A stretch of 64,000 bases of DNA, from contig SAYS01000007.1 in the NCBI GenBank assembly GCA_004015825.1, positions 142,698 through 206,697 of the forward strand. The letters are read 5' to 3'. A program made the position numbers and the translations under genes. Below the pieces are notes generated by a model, which saw only the letters and a list, made by a program, of their open reading frames with translations, was not told where the DNA came from and did not search any database. Position 1 is the stretch's first letter; each line of letters begins with the position of its first letter. The stretch is from Halovenus amylolytica (GTDB lineage Archaea > Halobacteriota > Halobacteria > Halobacteriales > Haloarculaceae). Below, piece after piece: positions 17,339 through 26,423 of the stretch.

Positions 17339-17535
17339 ACCGGCCCGGCCCGGTCGGAATCGCGCTCGTGCTCGCGTTCGCGGTCGTCGCCGTCATCGAG
17401 TTCCGGACAGTGCTCGGGATGGTCGGGATCGACATCGCGATCGGACCGTACTTCGCGGGCGCGGCCATCCTGCTCGTCGGTGGTGCCGCCGCACTGTTTG
17501 CAGTTCCCGAGGAGCTGACTCCAGAGAGCGTATGA
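17335..17535 (+). CDS. Small membrane subunit of cba oxidase operon (CbaC-like)
   Basis: A 66-residue protein with two TM helices (GIALVLAFAVVAVIEF and YFAGAAILLVGGAAALF). Its ATG overlaps the cbaA stop and its stop overlaps the next start, so it is a translationally coupled oxidase operon member. It corresponds in position to cbaC. Confidence 0.75.
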   Translation: MNRPGPVGIALVLAFAVVAVIEFRTVLGMVGIDIAIGPYFAGAAILLVGGAAALFAVPEELTPESV

Positions 17536-18233
17536 CCGACACAGCCCGCAACCGGGGGATCGCACACGCTGTTGCCCTCTCGACGAGCAGGGAAGCCGTG
17601 CTGACAGTCGCTGTGCTCGTCACCCAGGTTGTGGCTGTGCTCGCCTACATCGGAGCGACCGGAACACAGGTCTTGAGTCTGCGGGAGACGCTGTATCCCG
17701 TCGCATGGATCACTCTCAGCGTCTACTTCGTCGCCGTCGTCTGGCGATACGGCCCGGCAGTCCGGCCGTCGACGGCCGCACTTCTGGCCGGCCTCGGCTA
17801 CTTTCTCCTGCTTGCGGTGCTGGCCGGCTTCGTCTGGCCCGGCCACCAGCTGCTTGGGCATCACGCGAGCGGGGCCGATCTGAACGTCTTCTGGCGCTCG
17901 CCGGGCTGGGGTCCGACAGTGACCTACAGCAGTGCCCTTCTGCAGGGCACAGTAGTCCCCTTCAAACTCGTCGCCTACAGCGCACTCGCATACGGTATTG
18001 CTGCCGCGGTCGCGGCGAGTTCCCGCGGTGCGCTCGCCGGCGTCGTCGGGATGTTCAGCTGTGTCGGCTGTGTGCTCCCAGTCATCGGGGCTGTCGCCGG
18101 GATCTTCGGCGGTTCGGGCGCCGTCGCGTCGACGGTAAACGGGAGCTACGACCTCGGAACAGCGGTGTTTGCGGTCACAATCGTCCTGTTACTCGTGACG
18201 ATTCCGACAGCTGATCCGCTCGCGGACCGCTGA
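17532..18233 (+). CDS. Multi-pass membrane protein at end of cba oxidase operon
   Basis: A 233-residue protein with about six TM helices. A pair of cysteines lies in a small hydrophobic loop (GMFSCVGCVLPVIGAVAG), possibly a metal or heme-related site. By position it probably helps assemble or accompany the oxidase; I cannot name the family. It ends 11 bases before the convergent fen1 stop. Confidence 0.78.
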   Translation: MTDTARNRGIAHAVALSTSREAVLTVAVLVTQVVAVLAYIGATGTQVLSLRETLYPVAWITLSVYFVAVVWRYGPAVRPSTAALLAGLGYFLLLAVLAGFVWPGHQLLGHHASGADLNVFWRSPGWGPTVTYSSALLQGTVVPFKLVAYSALAYGIAAAVAASSRGALAGVVGMFSCVGCVLPVIGAVAGIFGGSGAVASTVNGSYDLGTAVFAVTIVLLLVTIPTADPLADR

Positions 18234-18243
18234 ACAGTGGTGG

Positions 18244-19221
18244 TCAGGTCCAGTTGTCGAGTCCGGTCTGGACGAGCGATTCCTCGATCCGTTCGAAGCC
18301 ACGCTCGACCTCGTCGGGATCGACACCCCACTCCTCGGTGACGTAGGCCCGCGCTGCCGGGAGATCCGGATCGACCGACGTCTCGGGATCGACGTCGACC
18401 ACTGCCGGATCGAGAAAGAGAGTCCGGAGGCGGTCGGCGTGTTCGATCGTCTCCTCGCGGGCGTCGAGAACGCTGAACAGATCCCCGTGTTCGTGGAGCA
18501 GTTTGACGGCGGTTTTCGGGCCGATGCCGGAGATCCCCTCGTTGAAGTCCGTCCCACAGAGAATCGCAACGTCGACGAGCTGTTCCCAGCTCAGATCGTG
18601 TTTTTCGAGTGTTGCGTCGAAATCCATCAGCTCCGGATCGCCCTTGCTGGTGAGCTGTCGGAGCGTCAGCGGCGAGCCAAAGAGCAGGGCGTCGTAATCC
18701 TCGGTGCCAGCGTAATCGACGACATCCGTGCGAGCCATGTGTGCACACTGGGCTTCACCCTCCGCGGGTGCGTCGACGATCGGTACGTCGAGGATGTCGA
18801 GCAGTTCCCGGGTCGTCTCGACGATGGTGTCGGTGAGCCGCTGGGTGCGCGATTCCAGGCGTGCAACGGCGATCGAGTCGCCGCGTTCGCGTGCTGCTTC
18901 GAGGTCGTCTTCGTACCGTTCGCGTTGCTCGCGGCGTTTTGCGACCTCGTCGTCTTTGAGTTCGGTCACCGCGCCGTCGAAGACGAAGACGGGCGTCATC
19001 TCGTGTTCGAAGAATTTTGGCAGGCCCTGAACGACGCCGATGAGATTCGCTACCTCGGTGCCGTCGGCAGTCGTGTAGGCCGCGTCGTTGGTCCACTTGA
19101 CCGTCGTCGTGAGATAGCGGTACAGCCAGTTGTGGGCGTCGATGGCGACGACCGAGCCCGAGAGGTTCTCGAATGGGATCTCCTCGATCGCGGCGAGATC
19201 GCGCAGGTCTGCGTTCCCCAT
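18244..19221 (-). CDS. fen: Flap endonuclease 1
   Basis: A 325-residue structure-specific nuclease with N and I nuclease regions ([58 protein letters not shown]). The C-terminus QTGLDNWT is a PCNA-interacting (PIP-box) peptide. Fen1 removes 5' flaps during Okazaki fragment maturation and repair. ATG at 19221 matches archaeal Fen1, where processing to Gly2 is expected. Confidence 0.96.
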   Translation of the reverse strand: MGNADLRDLAAIEEIPFENLSGSVVAIDAHNWLYRYLTTTVKWTNDAAYTTADGTEVANLIGVVQGLPKFFEHEMTPVFVFDGAVTELKDDEVAKRREQRERYEDDLEAARERGDSIAVARLESRTQRLTDTIVETTRELLDILDVPIVDAPAEGEAQCAHMARTDVVDYAGTEDYDALLFGSPLTLRQLTSKGDPELMDFDATLEKHDLSWEQLVDVAILCGTDFNEGISGIGPKTAVKLLHEHGDLFSVLDAREETIEHADRLRTLFLDPAVVDVDPETSVDPDLPAARAYVTEEWGVDPDEVERGFERIEESLVQTGLDNWT

Positions 19222-19263
19222 ATCCCGGATTAGGACGAACGGGGCTTGATACCGTCGGTTCGA

Positions 19264-19857
19264 TCACTCGATCAGGACTGCCCCGACGTACTCGTCTGCG
19301 GCCTGTCGTGCCGTCGCGAGTGTCCCGGGTTCGTCCAGAACGACTGCCCGTGTGCGAGCACCGTCGACGATCGTCAAAAGCGCCCGTGCGACGTGTTCGG
19401 CGTCGACCTCGGCGAAGACGCCCTCTTTGATCCCGTGATCGATCACCGTTTCGAGAATGTAGCGAATGTACTCGTCGTTTTGCCGGAATCGGTCGGCAAA
19501 CGCCGCCTTGTGTGGCACCTGTGCCCGCATCTCGAGCATCGCGATCAGGAGATCCTGATACTCGTCGGGTTCGAGCAGTAACGTATCGAGCAGCATGTCG
19601 AGTCGCTGCTCGGGATCTGTCGTCTCGACGTCGTGGATCGTCTCCACGAACTGGTCGATGAGATACTCCAGAAACGCTGCGAGCAGGTCGTCTTTCGTCT
19701 CGTAGTGGTAGTGGATGGCGGCGGTCGATTTCCCGTACTCCGCTGCGATCCGTTTGATCGTGAGATCGGCGTAGCCGTGCTTGCAGAGTGCGGCGTAGGT
19801 TGCCCGCATGATTGCCGCCTCCTGCTCGGAGAACGATCGGTTCGGCGGATCGGCCAT
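19264..19857 (-). CDS. TetR-family repressor, divergent from MATE exporter
   Basis: A 197-residue regulator. The N-terminal HTH reads IMRATYAALCKHGYADLTIK, then EYGKSTAAIHYHYETKDDLL. The rest is a helical ligand-binding domain. I chose ATG at 19857 because the TATA-like TTATCA at 19886-19881 then sits the usual distance upstream; an ATG at 19866 adds three residues. Matching palindromes lie before this gene and before the exporter, so it likely represses both and responds to an exported compound. Confidence 0.9.
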   Translation of the reverse strand: MADPPNRSFSEQEAAIMRATYAALCKHGYADLTIKRIAAEYGKSTAAIHYHYETKDDLLAAFLEYLIDQFVETIHDVETTDPEQRLDMLLDTLLLEPDEYQDLLIAMLEMRAQVPHKAAFADRFRQNDEYIRYILETVIDHGIKEGVFAEVDAEHVARALLTIVDGARTRAVVLDEPGTLATARQAADEYVGAVLIE

Positions 19858-19892
19858 TGGTTGCATATTCGTCCGTCTGTTGATAACTGTTT

Positions 19893-19906
19893 TGACCAGA
19901 TAGTCA
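19893..19906. promoter_or_regulatory. TetR operator, regulator-proximal
   Basis: TGACCAGATAGTCA is an imperfect palindrome. Its reverse complement TGACTATCTGGTCA differs at only one base from the second site at 19975-19988. It lies just upstream of the TetR gene's TATA-like element. Confidence 0.7.
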
Positions 19907-19974
19907 GATCAGATTCGGGCGAAAACCACGGGAATATCGCCCAATACCCAGGGAGAAAAACTTCCAAATGTTTT

Positions 19975-19988
19975 TGACTAACTGGTCA
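19975..19988. promoter_or_regulatory. TetR operator, MATE-proximal
   Basis: TGACTAACTGGTCA, consensus TGACYA-NN-TRGTCA with its partner. It sits immediately before AAGTATAG, the likely TATA element of the MATE gene, so binding there should block TBP/TFB loading. Confidence 0.72.
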
Positions 19989-20017
19989 GTAAGTATAGTC
20001 GTGTACGAGGTGGGGAG

Positions 20018-21445
20018 ATGAGTCTCCGGAGCAGGATCGGGGCGTTGTTCAAAGGGCCCGACGAGTTCGATCTGACGTCGGGAGAGATCGGGAAACCGCT
20101 GTTTTTCCTCTCGATGCCGATCGTCGTCACCAATCTCTTTCAGACCGCCTACAACCTCGCCGATACGTTCTGGCTCGGCCAGTACAACACCGACGCACTG
20201 GCAGCGATCAGTTTCGCGTTCCCGATGGTCTTTTTGCTCATCTCGCTTGGGATGGGCATCTCCGTCGCCGGGAGCGTCCTCGTCGCCCAGTACACCGGCG
20301 CGGACAAGGAACGCGAAGCCGAGTACGCCGCCTCCCAGACGGTCACCTTCGCCGTGATCCTCTCCGTGGTGCTGGGTGCGACCGGCTACTTCCTCGTCGA
20401 GGAGTTTCTCTCGGTTATGGGGGCCTCGGCGGATGTGTTGCCGCTGGCAGCGAGCTACATGGAGGTCATCTCGCTCGGGCTCGTGTTCATGTTCGGCTTT
20501 TTCGTGTTTATCGCCCTGATGCGTGGCTACGGCGACACGATCACGCCGATGCTCGTGATGTTCGGCTCGGTCGTGCTGAATATCGTGCTCGATCCGTTCG
20601 TCATCTTCGGGTGGGGGCCGTTTCCGGAACTCGGTATCCAGGGGGCGGCGCTGGCGACGGTGTTCTCCCGTGGTCTCGCACTCGTCGTCGGGCTGGCCAT
20701 CATGTTCAGGGGGGTCCGCGGCGTACAGATCAACCTCCGGGATATGGCCCCCGATCCGAGCTATCTGCGCCGTCTCCTCCGGATCGGGCTGCCAGCCTCC
20801 GTCGAGGGGACTGGCCGGGCGCTCTCGATGAATCTCCTCCTGTTTATCGTGGCACTGTTTTCGGATCCGGTCGTCGCCGCCTACGGGATCGGGACCCGCG
20901 TGTTCTCGGTCGTCTTCCTGCCAGCGATCGCGGTCGCCCGCGGTGTCGAGACGATGACCGGCCAGAACATCGGAGCCGACAAGCCCGACCGTGCCGAGGC
21001 GGCCGCCGGCCTCGCGGCGAAGGTGCTGTTCGGCGTCCTCACGACCGCAGGCGTGCTCGTCTGGTTCGCTGCCGTGCCCATCGCCGACATCTTTACCACC
21101 GATCCGACGGTCGTCGATATCACTGCACAGTTCCTCCGGTATGTCGCGCTCACGTTCGGGTTCATCGGGATCATGCGCGCCTACACCGGGAGTTTCCGCG
21201 GTGCCGGCAAGACACTCACTGCCGCCGGAATCTCCGTCTTTATGCTCGGCGTGATCCGCTTCCCGATCGCCTGGGTCGGTGCGGATATGCTCGGCGAGCG
21301 CGGGATCTGGCTGTCGTTTGCGATCTCGAACGTCGTCGGTGCACTGGTCGCGTACGCGTGGTACAACCGCGGAACGTGGCGCGACGCCGACCTCACCGAG
21401 GCGGCCGTCGACACCACGACGGAACCCGCTTCGACAGACGATTGA
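20018..21445 (+). CDS. MATE-family efflux transporter
   Basis: A 475-residue protein with 12 TM segments and MATE signatures (FQTAYNLADTFWLGQYNTDA; SMPIVVTNLF; TMTGQNIGADKPDRAEAA). MATE exporters expel cationic drugs or metabolites in exchange for Na+ or H+. The start is ATG 20018, five bases after GAGGTG, a good Shine-Dalgarno match. Its promoter carries the TetR operator. Confidence 0.94.
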   Translation: MSLRSRIGALFKGPDEFDLTSGEIGKPLFFLSMPIVVTNLFQTAYNLADTFWLGQYNTDALAAISFAFPMVFLLISLGMGISVAGSVLVAQYTGADKEREAEYAASQTVTFAVILSVVLGATGYFLVEEFLSVMGASADVLPLAASYMEVISLGLVFMFGFFVFIALMRGYGDTITPMLVMFGSVVLNIVLDPFVIFGWGPFPELGIQGAALATVFSRGLALVVGLAIMFRGVRGVQINLRDMAPDPSYLRRLLRIGLPASVEGTGRALSMNLLLFIVALFSDPVVAAYGIGTRVFSVVFLPAIAVARGVETMTGQNIGADKPDRAEAAAGLAAKVLFGVLTTAGVLVWFAAVPIADIFTTDPTVVDITAQFLRYVALTFGFIGIMRAYTGSFRGAGKTLTAAGISVFMLGVIRFPIAWVGADMLGERGIWLSFAISNVVGALVAYAWYNRGTWRDADLTEAAVDTTTEPASTDD

Positions 21446-21538
21446 GATCAGTGTTACTATATGTACAGAACAGTAATTCTCTCTCGATGAACGAAGTTAG
21501 TACGGATATACTTACAGATTTGAATGCGAGGTGGTCAC

Positions 21539-24388
21539 GTGTCTCGACTTGACCCGTTTTTCGACGTCGTCACGACGCACAGCCGGGTCGTCATCGCGAT
21601 CATGGTCGTGTTGACCGTCGTCGTCGGTGCTGGAGCGGGAATGGTCGGGCAGTCCTCGTCACTGGATCAGTTCCAGGGCGACTCGCCGGAGGCAGAGGCG
21701 CTCTCTACGATCGAATCGAACTTCACGACCGGTTCCGAGAACACCACGACAGCCCAGCTGATCGTCAGAGGTGACGACATCCTGTCGAAAGAGTCACTGC
21801 TGGAGTTGCTCTCCGTCCAGCAGTCGTTCCGGGACAGCCAGACGATAAACGAGACGCTCGCATCGGAGAACGCACTCGTGGGGATTCCGAACGTCGTCGC
21901 ACGGACTGCGATTGCACAGGAGCAGGCCGGTGCACTCGAACGACGACAGGCGACACTCAACGCGACGAGCGAACAGTTGCGTCGTGCACTGGGAACCGTC
22001 GAACAGGACCCGAACAGCAGTGCCCTGGCTGCATTCGAGCGCGTTCGGGCGAACTCGTCCGTCGAGTTTACTGAAGAGGATGCCGGGACGTTCGAACAGG
22101 CCGCCCAGCAGCTCCGCGCAGCCGAGACAGAACAGGAGCGCCAGGCGGCGTACCGTCTCGGGAGCCGCGGCGTCCTGGAAGACCAGTTCGCAGCAGTGGC
22201 AGCCGAGGGCGAGGCACTCCAGGACGGTCCCGCGCCGACGCTGGCCGAGCAGCGCACACAGCTCGAATCGATGAACGAATCCGCCGTCGACAGTGTCGTC
22301 CGGTCGGTCCTGAGCCAGGACGGGGGGAACGAACGGGCGTTCGGTCTGATGCCGACCAGCTACGAGCCGGGATCGACCGAGGCCAACGCGACGATGATGC
22401 TCGTCACCCAGACGACGGTAACCGAACCCGTACAGGGGTCGGCGAGTCAACGCCTCATCGACTCCCAGCTCGAGATGGATCGAATCGCCAGTGATTCGAT
22501 CGACAACGAGGTGCTCGTCTTCGGATCGGGGATCATCTCCGACGAGATTACGCGGTCGATGGGCGACAGTCTCACCATCGTCGCCCCGCTGGCCTTGCTC
22601 TTTGTCGTCGTCGCGCTGACAGTCGCCTACCGGGATCTGCTCGATATCCTGCTGGGTGTGCTCGGAATCGTCGCGGTTCTCGTCTGGACCTTCGGGTTCA
22701 TGGGGTGGGCCGGGATCAAGTTCAACCAGATCATGATCGCCGTCCCAGTCCTGTTGATCGGTCTCTCTATCGACTATGCGATCCATATATTCATGCGCCA
22801 CCGCGAGGAGCGCGGCAACGAGAAAACGAAAAGCGACCCGCGTGGCGCAATGCGGGTGGCCATCGCCGGTGTCGGGATCGCGCTCATCTGGGTAACGGCG
22901 ACGACAGCAATCGGCTTCCTCTCGAATCTGACCAGTCCCGTGCCGCCGATCCAGGATTTCGGCGTCGTCTCCGCGGTCGGGATTGGCGCGACGATGCTCG
23001 TCTTCGGCGCACTCATCCCGGCACTGAAGCTGGAGATCGACGAACTGCTCGAAGGCCGCGGCTGGGACCGACAGAAGACCGCGTTCGGGACTGGCGGCGG
23101 CGCGTTCAGTTCGGTGCTCTCGACGGGTTCGACTGCCGCACGGAAGGCACCCTACGTCGTCATCCTGCTGGCACTCCTCGTCAGCGCTGGCGGGGTCTAC
23201 GGCGCGACACAGGTCGATACCAGCTTCAACCAGGAGGATTTCCTCGCGGACGATCCGCCAGGCTGGATGGAGAATCTGCCCGGACCGTTCCAGCCCGGTG
23301 AGTACTCCGCCAAGGAGAACCTCGGCTACGTCAACGAGAACTTCCTGCGGGAAGACTCACAGGCACAGATACTGGTCGGGGGATCGATAACCGATCCCAC
23401 AACACTCGAACGGGTAGCCACGACGGAACGCGAGGCTGCCGAGAAGTCGTCGGTCCAGACACTCTCCAGCGGGAGAGCGAGTGTCGAGAGCCCACTCGGC
23501 GTGATGCGGAGTGTCGCCGCGACGAACGACTCCTTTAACGCGACGTTTGCAGCGGCTGACACCGACGGCAACGGTGTCCCAGACGAGAACCTCGAGGCAG
23601 TCTACGACGAGCTGTTCTCGGTTGCGCCAGAGCAGGCAGCGGGCGTCATTGACCGGACAGAGGCCGGAGAGTACGAATCGTTCCGGCTGGTCATCTCCGT
23701 CTCCGGTGGCGCCTCGAGCGATCAGGTGACCTCGGAGATGCGTGATCTCGCGTCCGGGCTGGACGGCGATGGGCTGGAGTCGACGGCGACCGGGCAGACG
23801 ATCCTGTTCAAGATCGTCCAGGACGATCTGCTCGACACCGTCATCGAGAGTCTACTGATCACGCTCGTCTCCGTCTTCGCATTCCTGATGGTGACCTACC
23901 GGATCACCGAGGGAAGTGCGACGCTCGGAGCCTTTACGCTCCTCCCTGTCGTCCTGAGTGTTACCTGGATTCTCGGGACGATGGCGTTGCTCGGCATCCC
24001 ATTCAACATCCTCACCGGGATGATCACGAGTCTCACCGTCGGCCTCGGCGTCGCCTACAGCATCCACCTGAGCGAGCGGTACAACCAGGAACTCGACCGG
24101 CGGGACTCGATGTGGGACGCGATGTACACCGCCGTCACCGGAACCGGCGGCGCACTGCTCGGGAGCGCGGCGACGACCGTCGGCGGCTTCGGCGTTCTCG
24201 TCTTCGCAATCTTGCCCCCACTCCAGCAGTTCGGCATCATCACGGGGCTGACGATCATCTACGCCTTCCTCGCGAGCGTGCTGGTCTTGCCGTCGCTGCT
24301 CGTGGTCTGGACGTGGTGGTTCGCCCCCGACGAAACGGTCGACGGCGTCGATACCGGGACAGAGACTTCGGCCGTCACCGAAGACTGA
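21539..24388 (+). CDS. RND/MMPL-family exporter
   Basis: A 949-residue protein made of two similar halves, each an N-terminal TM helix, a large extracytoplasmic domain and five more TM helices (VLLIGLSIDYAIHIFMRHRE in the first half, SLTVGLGVAYSIHLSERYNQ in the second). The acidic residue in the central TM (SIDYAIH) fits proton coupling. I prefer GTG at 21539 because GAGGTGGTC at 21528-21536 is a near-perfect Shine-Dalgarno for it; an ATG at 21524 would sit upstream of that site. It follows the MATE gene by about 90 bases and may export related compounds. Confidence 0.9.
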   Translation: MSRLDPFFDVVTTHSRVVIAIMVVLTVVVGAGAGMVGQSSSLDQFQGDSPEAEALSTIESNFTTGSENTTTAQLIVRGDDILSKESLLELLSVQQSFRDSQTINETLASENALVGIPNVVARTAIAQEQAGALERRQATLNATSEQLRRALGTVEQDPNSSALAAFERVRANSSVEFTEEDAGTFEQAAQQLRAAETEQERQAAYRLGSRGVLEDQFAAVAAEGEALQDGPAPTLAEQRTQLESMNESAVDSVVRSVLSQDGGNERAFGLMPTSYEPGSTEANATMMLVTQTTVTEPVQGSASQRLIDSQLEMDRIASDSIDNEVLVFGSGIISDEITRSMGDSLTIVAPLALLFVVVALTVAYRDLLDILLGVLGIVAVLVWTFGFMGWAGIKFNQIMIAVPVLLIGLSIDYAIHIFMRHREERGNEKTKSDPRGAMRVAIAGVGIALIWVTATTAIGFLSNLTSPVPPIQDFGVVSAVGIGATMLVFGALIPALKLEIDELLEGRGWDRQKTAFGTGGGAFSSVLSTGSTAARKAPYVVILLALLVSAGGVYGATQVDTSFNQEDFLADDPPGWMENLPGPFQPGEYSAKENLGYVNENFLREDSQAQILVGGSITDPTTLERVATTEREAAEKSSVQTLSSGRASVESPLGVMRSVAATNDSFNATFAAADTDGNGVPDENLEAVYDELFSVAPEQAAGVIDRTEAGEYESFRLVISVSGGASSDQVTSEMRDLASGLDGDGLESTATGQTILFKIVQDDLLDTVIESLLITLVSVFAFLMVTYRITEGSATLGAFTLLPVVLSVTWILGTMALLGIPFNILTGMITSLTVGLGVAYSIHLSERYNQELDRRDSMWDAMYTAVTGTGGALLGSAATTVGGFGVLVFAILPPLQQFGIITGLTIIYAFLASVLVLPSLLVVWTWWFAPDETVDGVDTGTETSAVTED

Positions 24389-24892
24389 TCAGGCCAGTTC
24401 GAGTCGCTCGACGAAGGGCAACCCCTGAATCTCGGTTATGAGGTCGCCGGGGAGTGGGTCGCTAGTGATGAGATACAGTCTGGGTTCGTCGGTGAACTCC
24501 GGATCCTCGGTCATCACCTGCCGGATGGGGATCTCGTGGTCGGCGACCAGCCCGGTCACCGCCGCGACGATGCCGGACTCGTCGGCCTCCCGGACTGTCA
24601 CCGTACAGACCGTCAGATCGAGTACCGGGGCGAGATCCATCAGGCTGGGAATCGCAGAGATGTTCTGGAAGATCGGCCGGAGTTCGTCGTCGTCGAGAAT
24701 GGCGTCCGTCGTCGCGTCGACGACCCGGCGGTCGACGTCGATCTCGCGCGCGATCCCCGTGTTCGGAATCTCGATTCCCCCGGAGACGACTCGACCGTCG
24801 TCGTTGACAGAAAAGCCCCGCTCCAGAAGAAGGCGGATCACCCGCTGCTGACTGGGTGAATCCGAGAATTTCTCCATGATTTCCTCGAACAT
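24389..24892 (-). CDS. Putative regulator with HTH-like N-terminus and ACT domain
   Basis: A 167-residue protein. The N-terminus resembles a short HTH (SQQRVIRLLLERGFSVNDDG, then TGIAREIDVDRRVVDATTDA), and residues about 95-165 form an ACT domain (CTVTVREADESGIVAAVTGL). ACT domains bind amino acids, so an amino-acid-responsive regulator is likely. Its stop directly abuts that of the RND gene. Confidence 0.85.
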   Translation of the reverse strand: MFEEIMEKFSDSPSQQRVIRLLLERGFSVNDDGRVVSGGIEIPNTGIAREIDVDRRVVDATTDAILDDDELRPIFQNISAIPSLMDLAPVLDLTVCTVTVREADESGIVAAVTGLVADHEIPIRQVMTEDPEFTDEPRLYLITSDPLPGDLITEIQGLPFVERLELA

Positions 24893-25011
24893 ATCTTGGG
24901 TGGTGACGCCCCGCGGCTATAGTTGTTGGGCACACCTGCTCATTGCTGTGCGATTCTGTCCACTGCGTTGTCTGTGGAATTGGTTGGAACGGAACCGAAA
25001 ACATCACTCCG

Positions 25012-25266
25012 AACAGAAAGAAAGCCCCGAGGCTGTCGACTCCCGCGACTCGCTGCGCTCCTCACCCTCCGGGTTGCGGTGCTAGCGTCGTCGGGGTTCG
25101 CCGACAGCCTCACCCCTTTCAGTCCCGCCCGGCCTGGAAAGTCACACTGGGCGGGACTGAAAGGGGCCGGTCGCTTGGTCCGTCCCGGACGAAGCAAGGA
25201 CCGCAACACAGTGAGGACCGCAGCGAGTCCCGGTCGGTCAAGCGACCGGGGGCTTTCTTGCTGTTT
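25012..25266. repeat. Two-hairpin inverted repeat element, copy C (complete)
   Basis: Left half: AACAGAAAGAAAGCCCC (25012-25028), stem arms GAGGCTGTCGAC (25029-25040) and GCCGACAGCCTC (25100-25111). Right half: GGCGGGACTGAAAGGGGC (25150-25167), arms CGGTCGCTTGGTC (25168-25180) and GGTCAAGCGACCG (25236-25248), tail GGGGCTTTCTTGCTGTTTG. The spacer holds CCTGGAAAGTCA; its reverse complement resembles TGACTTTTCAGG in copy E. Arm mismatches become G-U when each half is read outward. It fills the 427-base gap between the ACT-domain gene and hisB. Confidence 0.85.
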
Positions 25267-25319
25267 GAGTCAGTGGATCCCACATTCTCAGAAACTCCCA
25301 GACGTCAAAAAACACGTAC

Positions 25320-25907
25320 TCAGAGTTCGCCTTTCGTACTCGGCGTATCCGCACGTCGTTCGTCGATCCGGGTCGCGTCGTCGAGCGTCCGGGCAAGCGC
25401 CTTGAACAGCGCCTCGATCTCGTGGTGGGCGTTCTCGCCGTCGATCTCTGCCTGCAGCGTCAGGCCGGCATTCATCGAAAGCGAGCGCAGGAAGTGTCGA
25501 GCCATGAAACTCGTCATCTCGCCCACCTCGTCCTGGGAAAACTCGCCGTCGAAATCGAAATAGGGCCGGCCGCTGATATCGACGACGATCCGCCCCCGGG
25601 ACTCGTCCATCGGCACGGTCTGGTCGGCAAACCGACGGATACCGCGCTTGTCACCGAGCGCCTCGTCGAAGGCCTCGCCGAGCGTGATTCCCACGTCCTC
25701 GACCGTGTGGTGGTCGTCGATCTCCAGATCACCGTCGCAGGTGACGGTCAGATCGAACAGTCCGTGGGTCCCGAAGGAGTCGAGCATGTGATCGAAGAAG
25801 CCGATACCTGTGTCGATCGTCGTCTCGCCGTCGCCGTCGATATCGAGGACGACCTCGATCTCGGTCTCGGCGGTTTCGCGTGTCACGGCCGCCGTTCGGT
25901 CGGTCAT
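25320..25907 (-). CDS. hisB: Imidazoleglycerol-phosphate dehydratase
   Basis: A 195-residue enzyme of histidine synthesis with the metal-binding histidine clusters ([64 protein letters not shown]). It lacks the phosphatase domain fused in some bacteria, as expected for archaea. Confidence 0.96.
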   Translation of the reverse strand: MTDRTAAVTRETAETEIEVVLDIDGDGETTIDTGIGFFDHMLDSFGTHGLFDLTVTCDGDLEIDDHHTVEDVGITLGEAFDEALGDKRGIRRFADQTVPMDESRGRIVVDISGRPYFDFDGEFSQDEVGEMTSFMARHFLRSLSMNAGLTLQAEIDGENAHHEIEALFKALARTLDDATRIDERRADTPSTKGEL

Positions 25908-26015
25908 ACTCGAACTGTACAGGCGCGAGTATTTGGTGATTGTGTCTGGAACTCCCCAACACCGGAAAAATCGATGGCGAATCGGGCCGAAGAACGTCGA
26001 TCCGCGAGCCCCGGT

Positions 26016-26351
26016 CTACTCGACAGCCGGCGCTTCTTCGTCGGTCCGGCCCGGCAGTTCGAGTTCGATCTCCAGTTCCGGCTCGCCCATCCCGTCGTAA
26101 TCGATCTCCAGCTCGACCGGTTCGCCGAAAGCGAAGGGCAGCTCCCACTCGTCGGCGACGATCGTCAGCTCGTCACCGTCACGAAGCTGTTCACCCAGAT
26201 CGATCAAGAACTCGCCGGCTTCGCTGGCATCGAGTCGGTACTCCTCTTCGAAGTTGCGCCCTGACTGGATGATCGTTCGCTCTTCGTGCTCACTCTCGTC
26301 GTGGTCAGTGTGCTCCCCATCCATCTCTGAATCGTGTTCGGACTCTGCCAT
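26016..26351 (-). CDS. Amphi-Trp domain protein behind a DtxR-type box
   Basis: A 111-residue protein with a His/Asp/Glu-rich N-terminus (HDSEMDGEHTDHDESEHEE) and a small domain (FEEEYRLDASEAGEFLIDLG, then ADEWELPFAF and EIDYDGMGE) matching the amphi-Trp domain, whose function is not established. The metal-attracting N-terminus and the palindrome 11-26 bases before the ATG suggest a link to metal control, which is inference. Confidence 0.82.
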   Translation of the reverse strand: MAESEHDSEMDGEHTDHDESEHEERTIIQSGRNFEEEYRLDASEAGEFLIDLGEQLRDGDELTIVADEWELPFAFGEPVELEIDYDGMGEPELEIELELPGRTDEEAPAVE

Positions 26352-26361
26352 GGTATATGTA

Positions 26362-26377
26362 TTTAGGTTAACCTAAA
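26362..26377. promoter_or_regulatory. DtxR/IdeR-type box in amphi-Trp promoter
   Basis: TTTAGGTTAACCTAAA is a perfect 16-bp palindrome ending 11 bases before the ATG at 26351, over the region expected for TATA and start site. It matches the DtxR-family iron/manganese box core (TTAGGTTAGSCTAA). A related copy lies at 27234-27249. Confidence 0.72.
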
Positions 26378-26423
26378 ACAAAAAGGCACGGGTTCCACAC
26401 AGCACCAGCTGAGGCAGTTGCGA

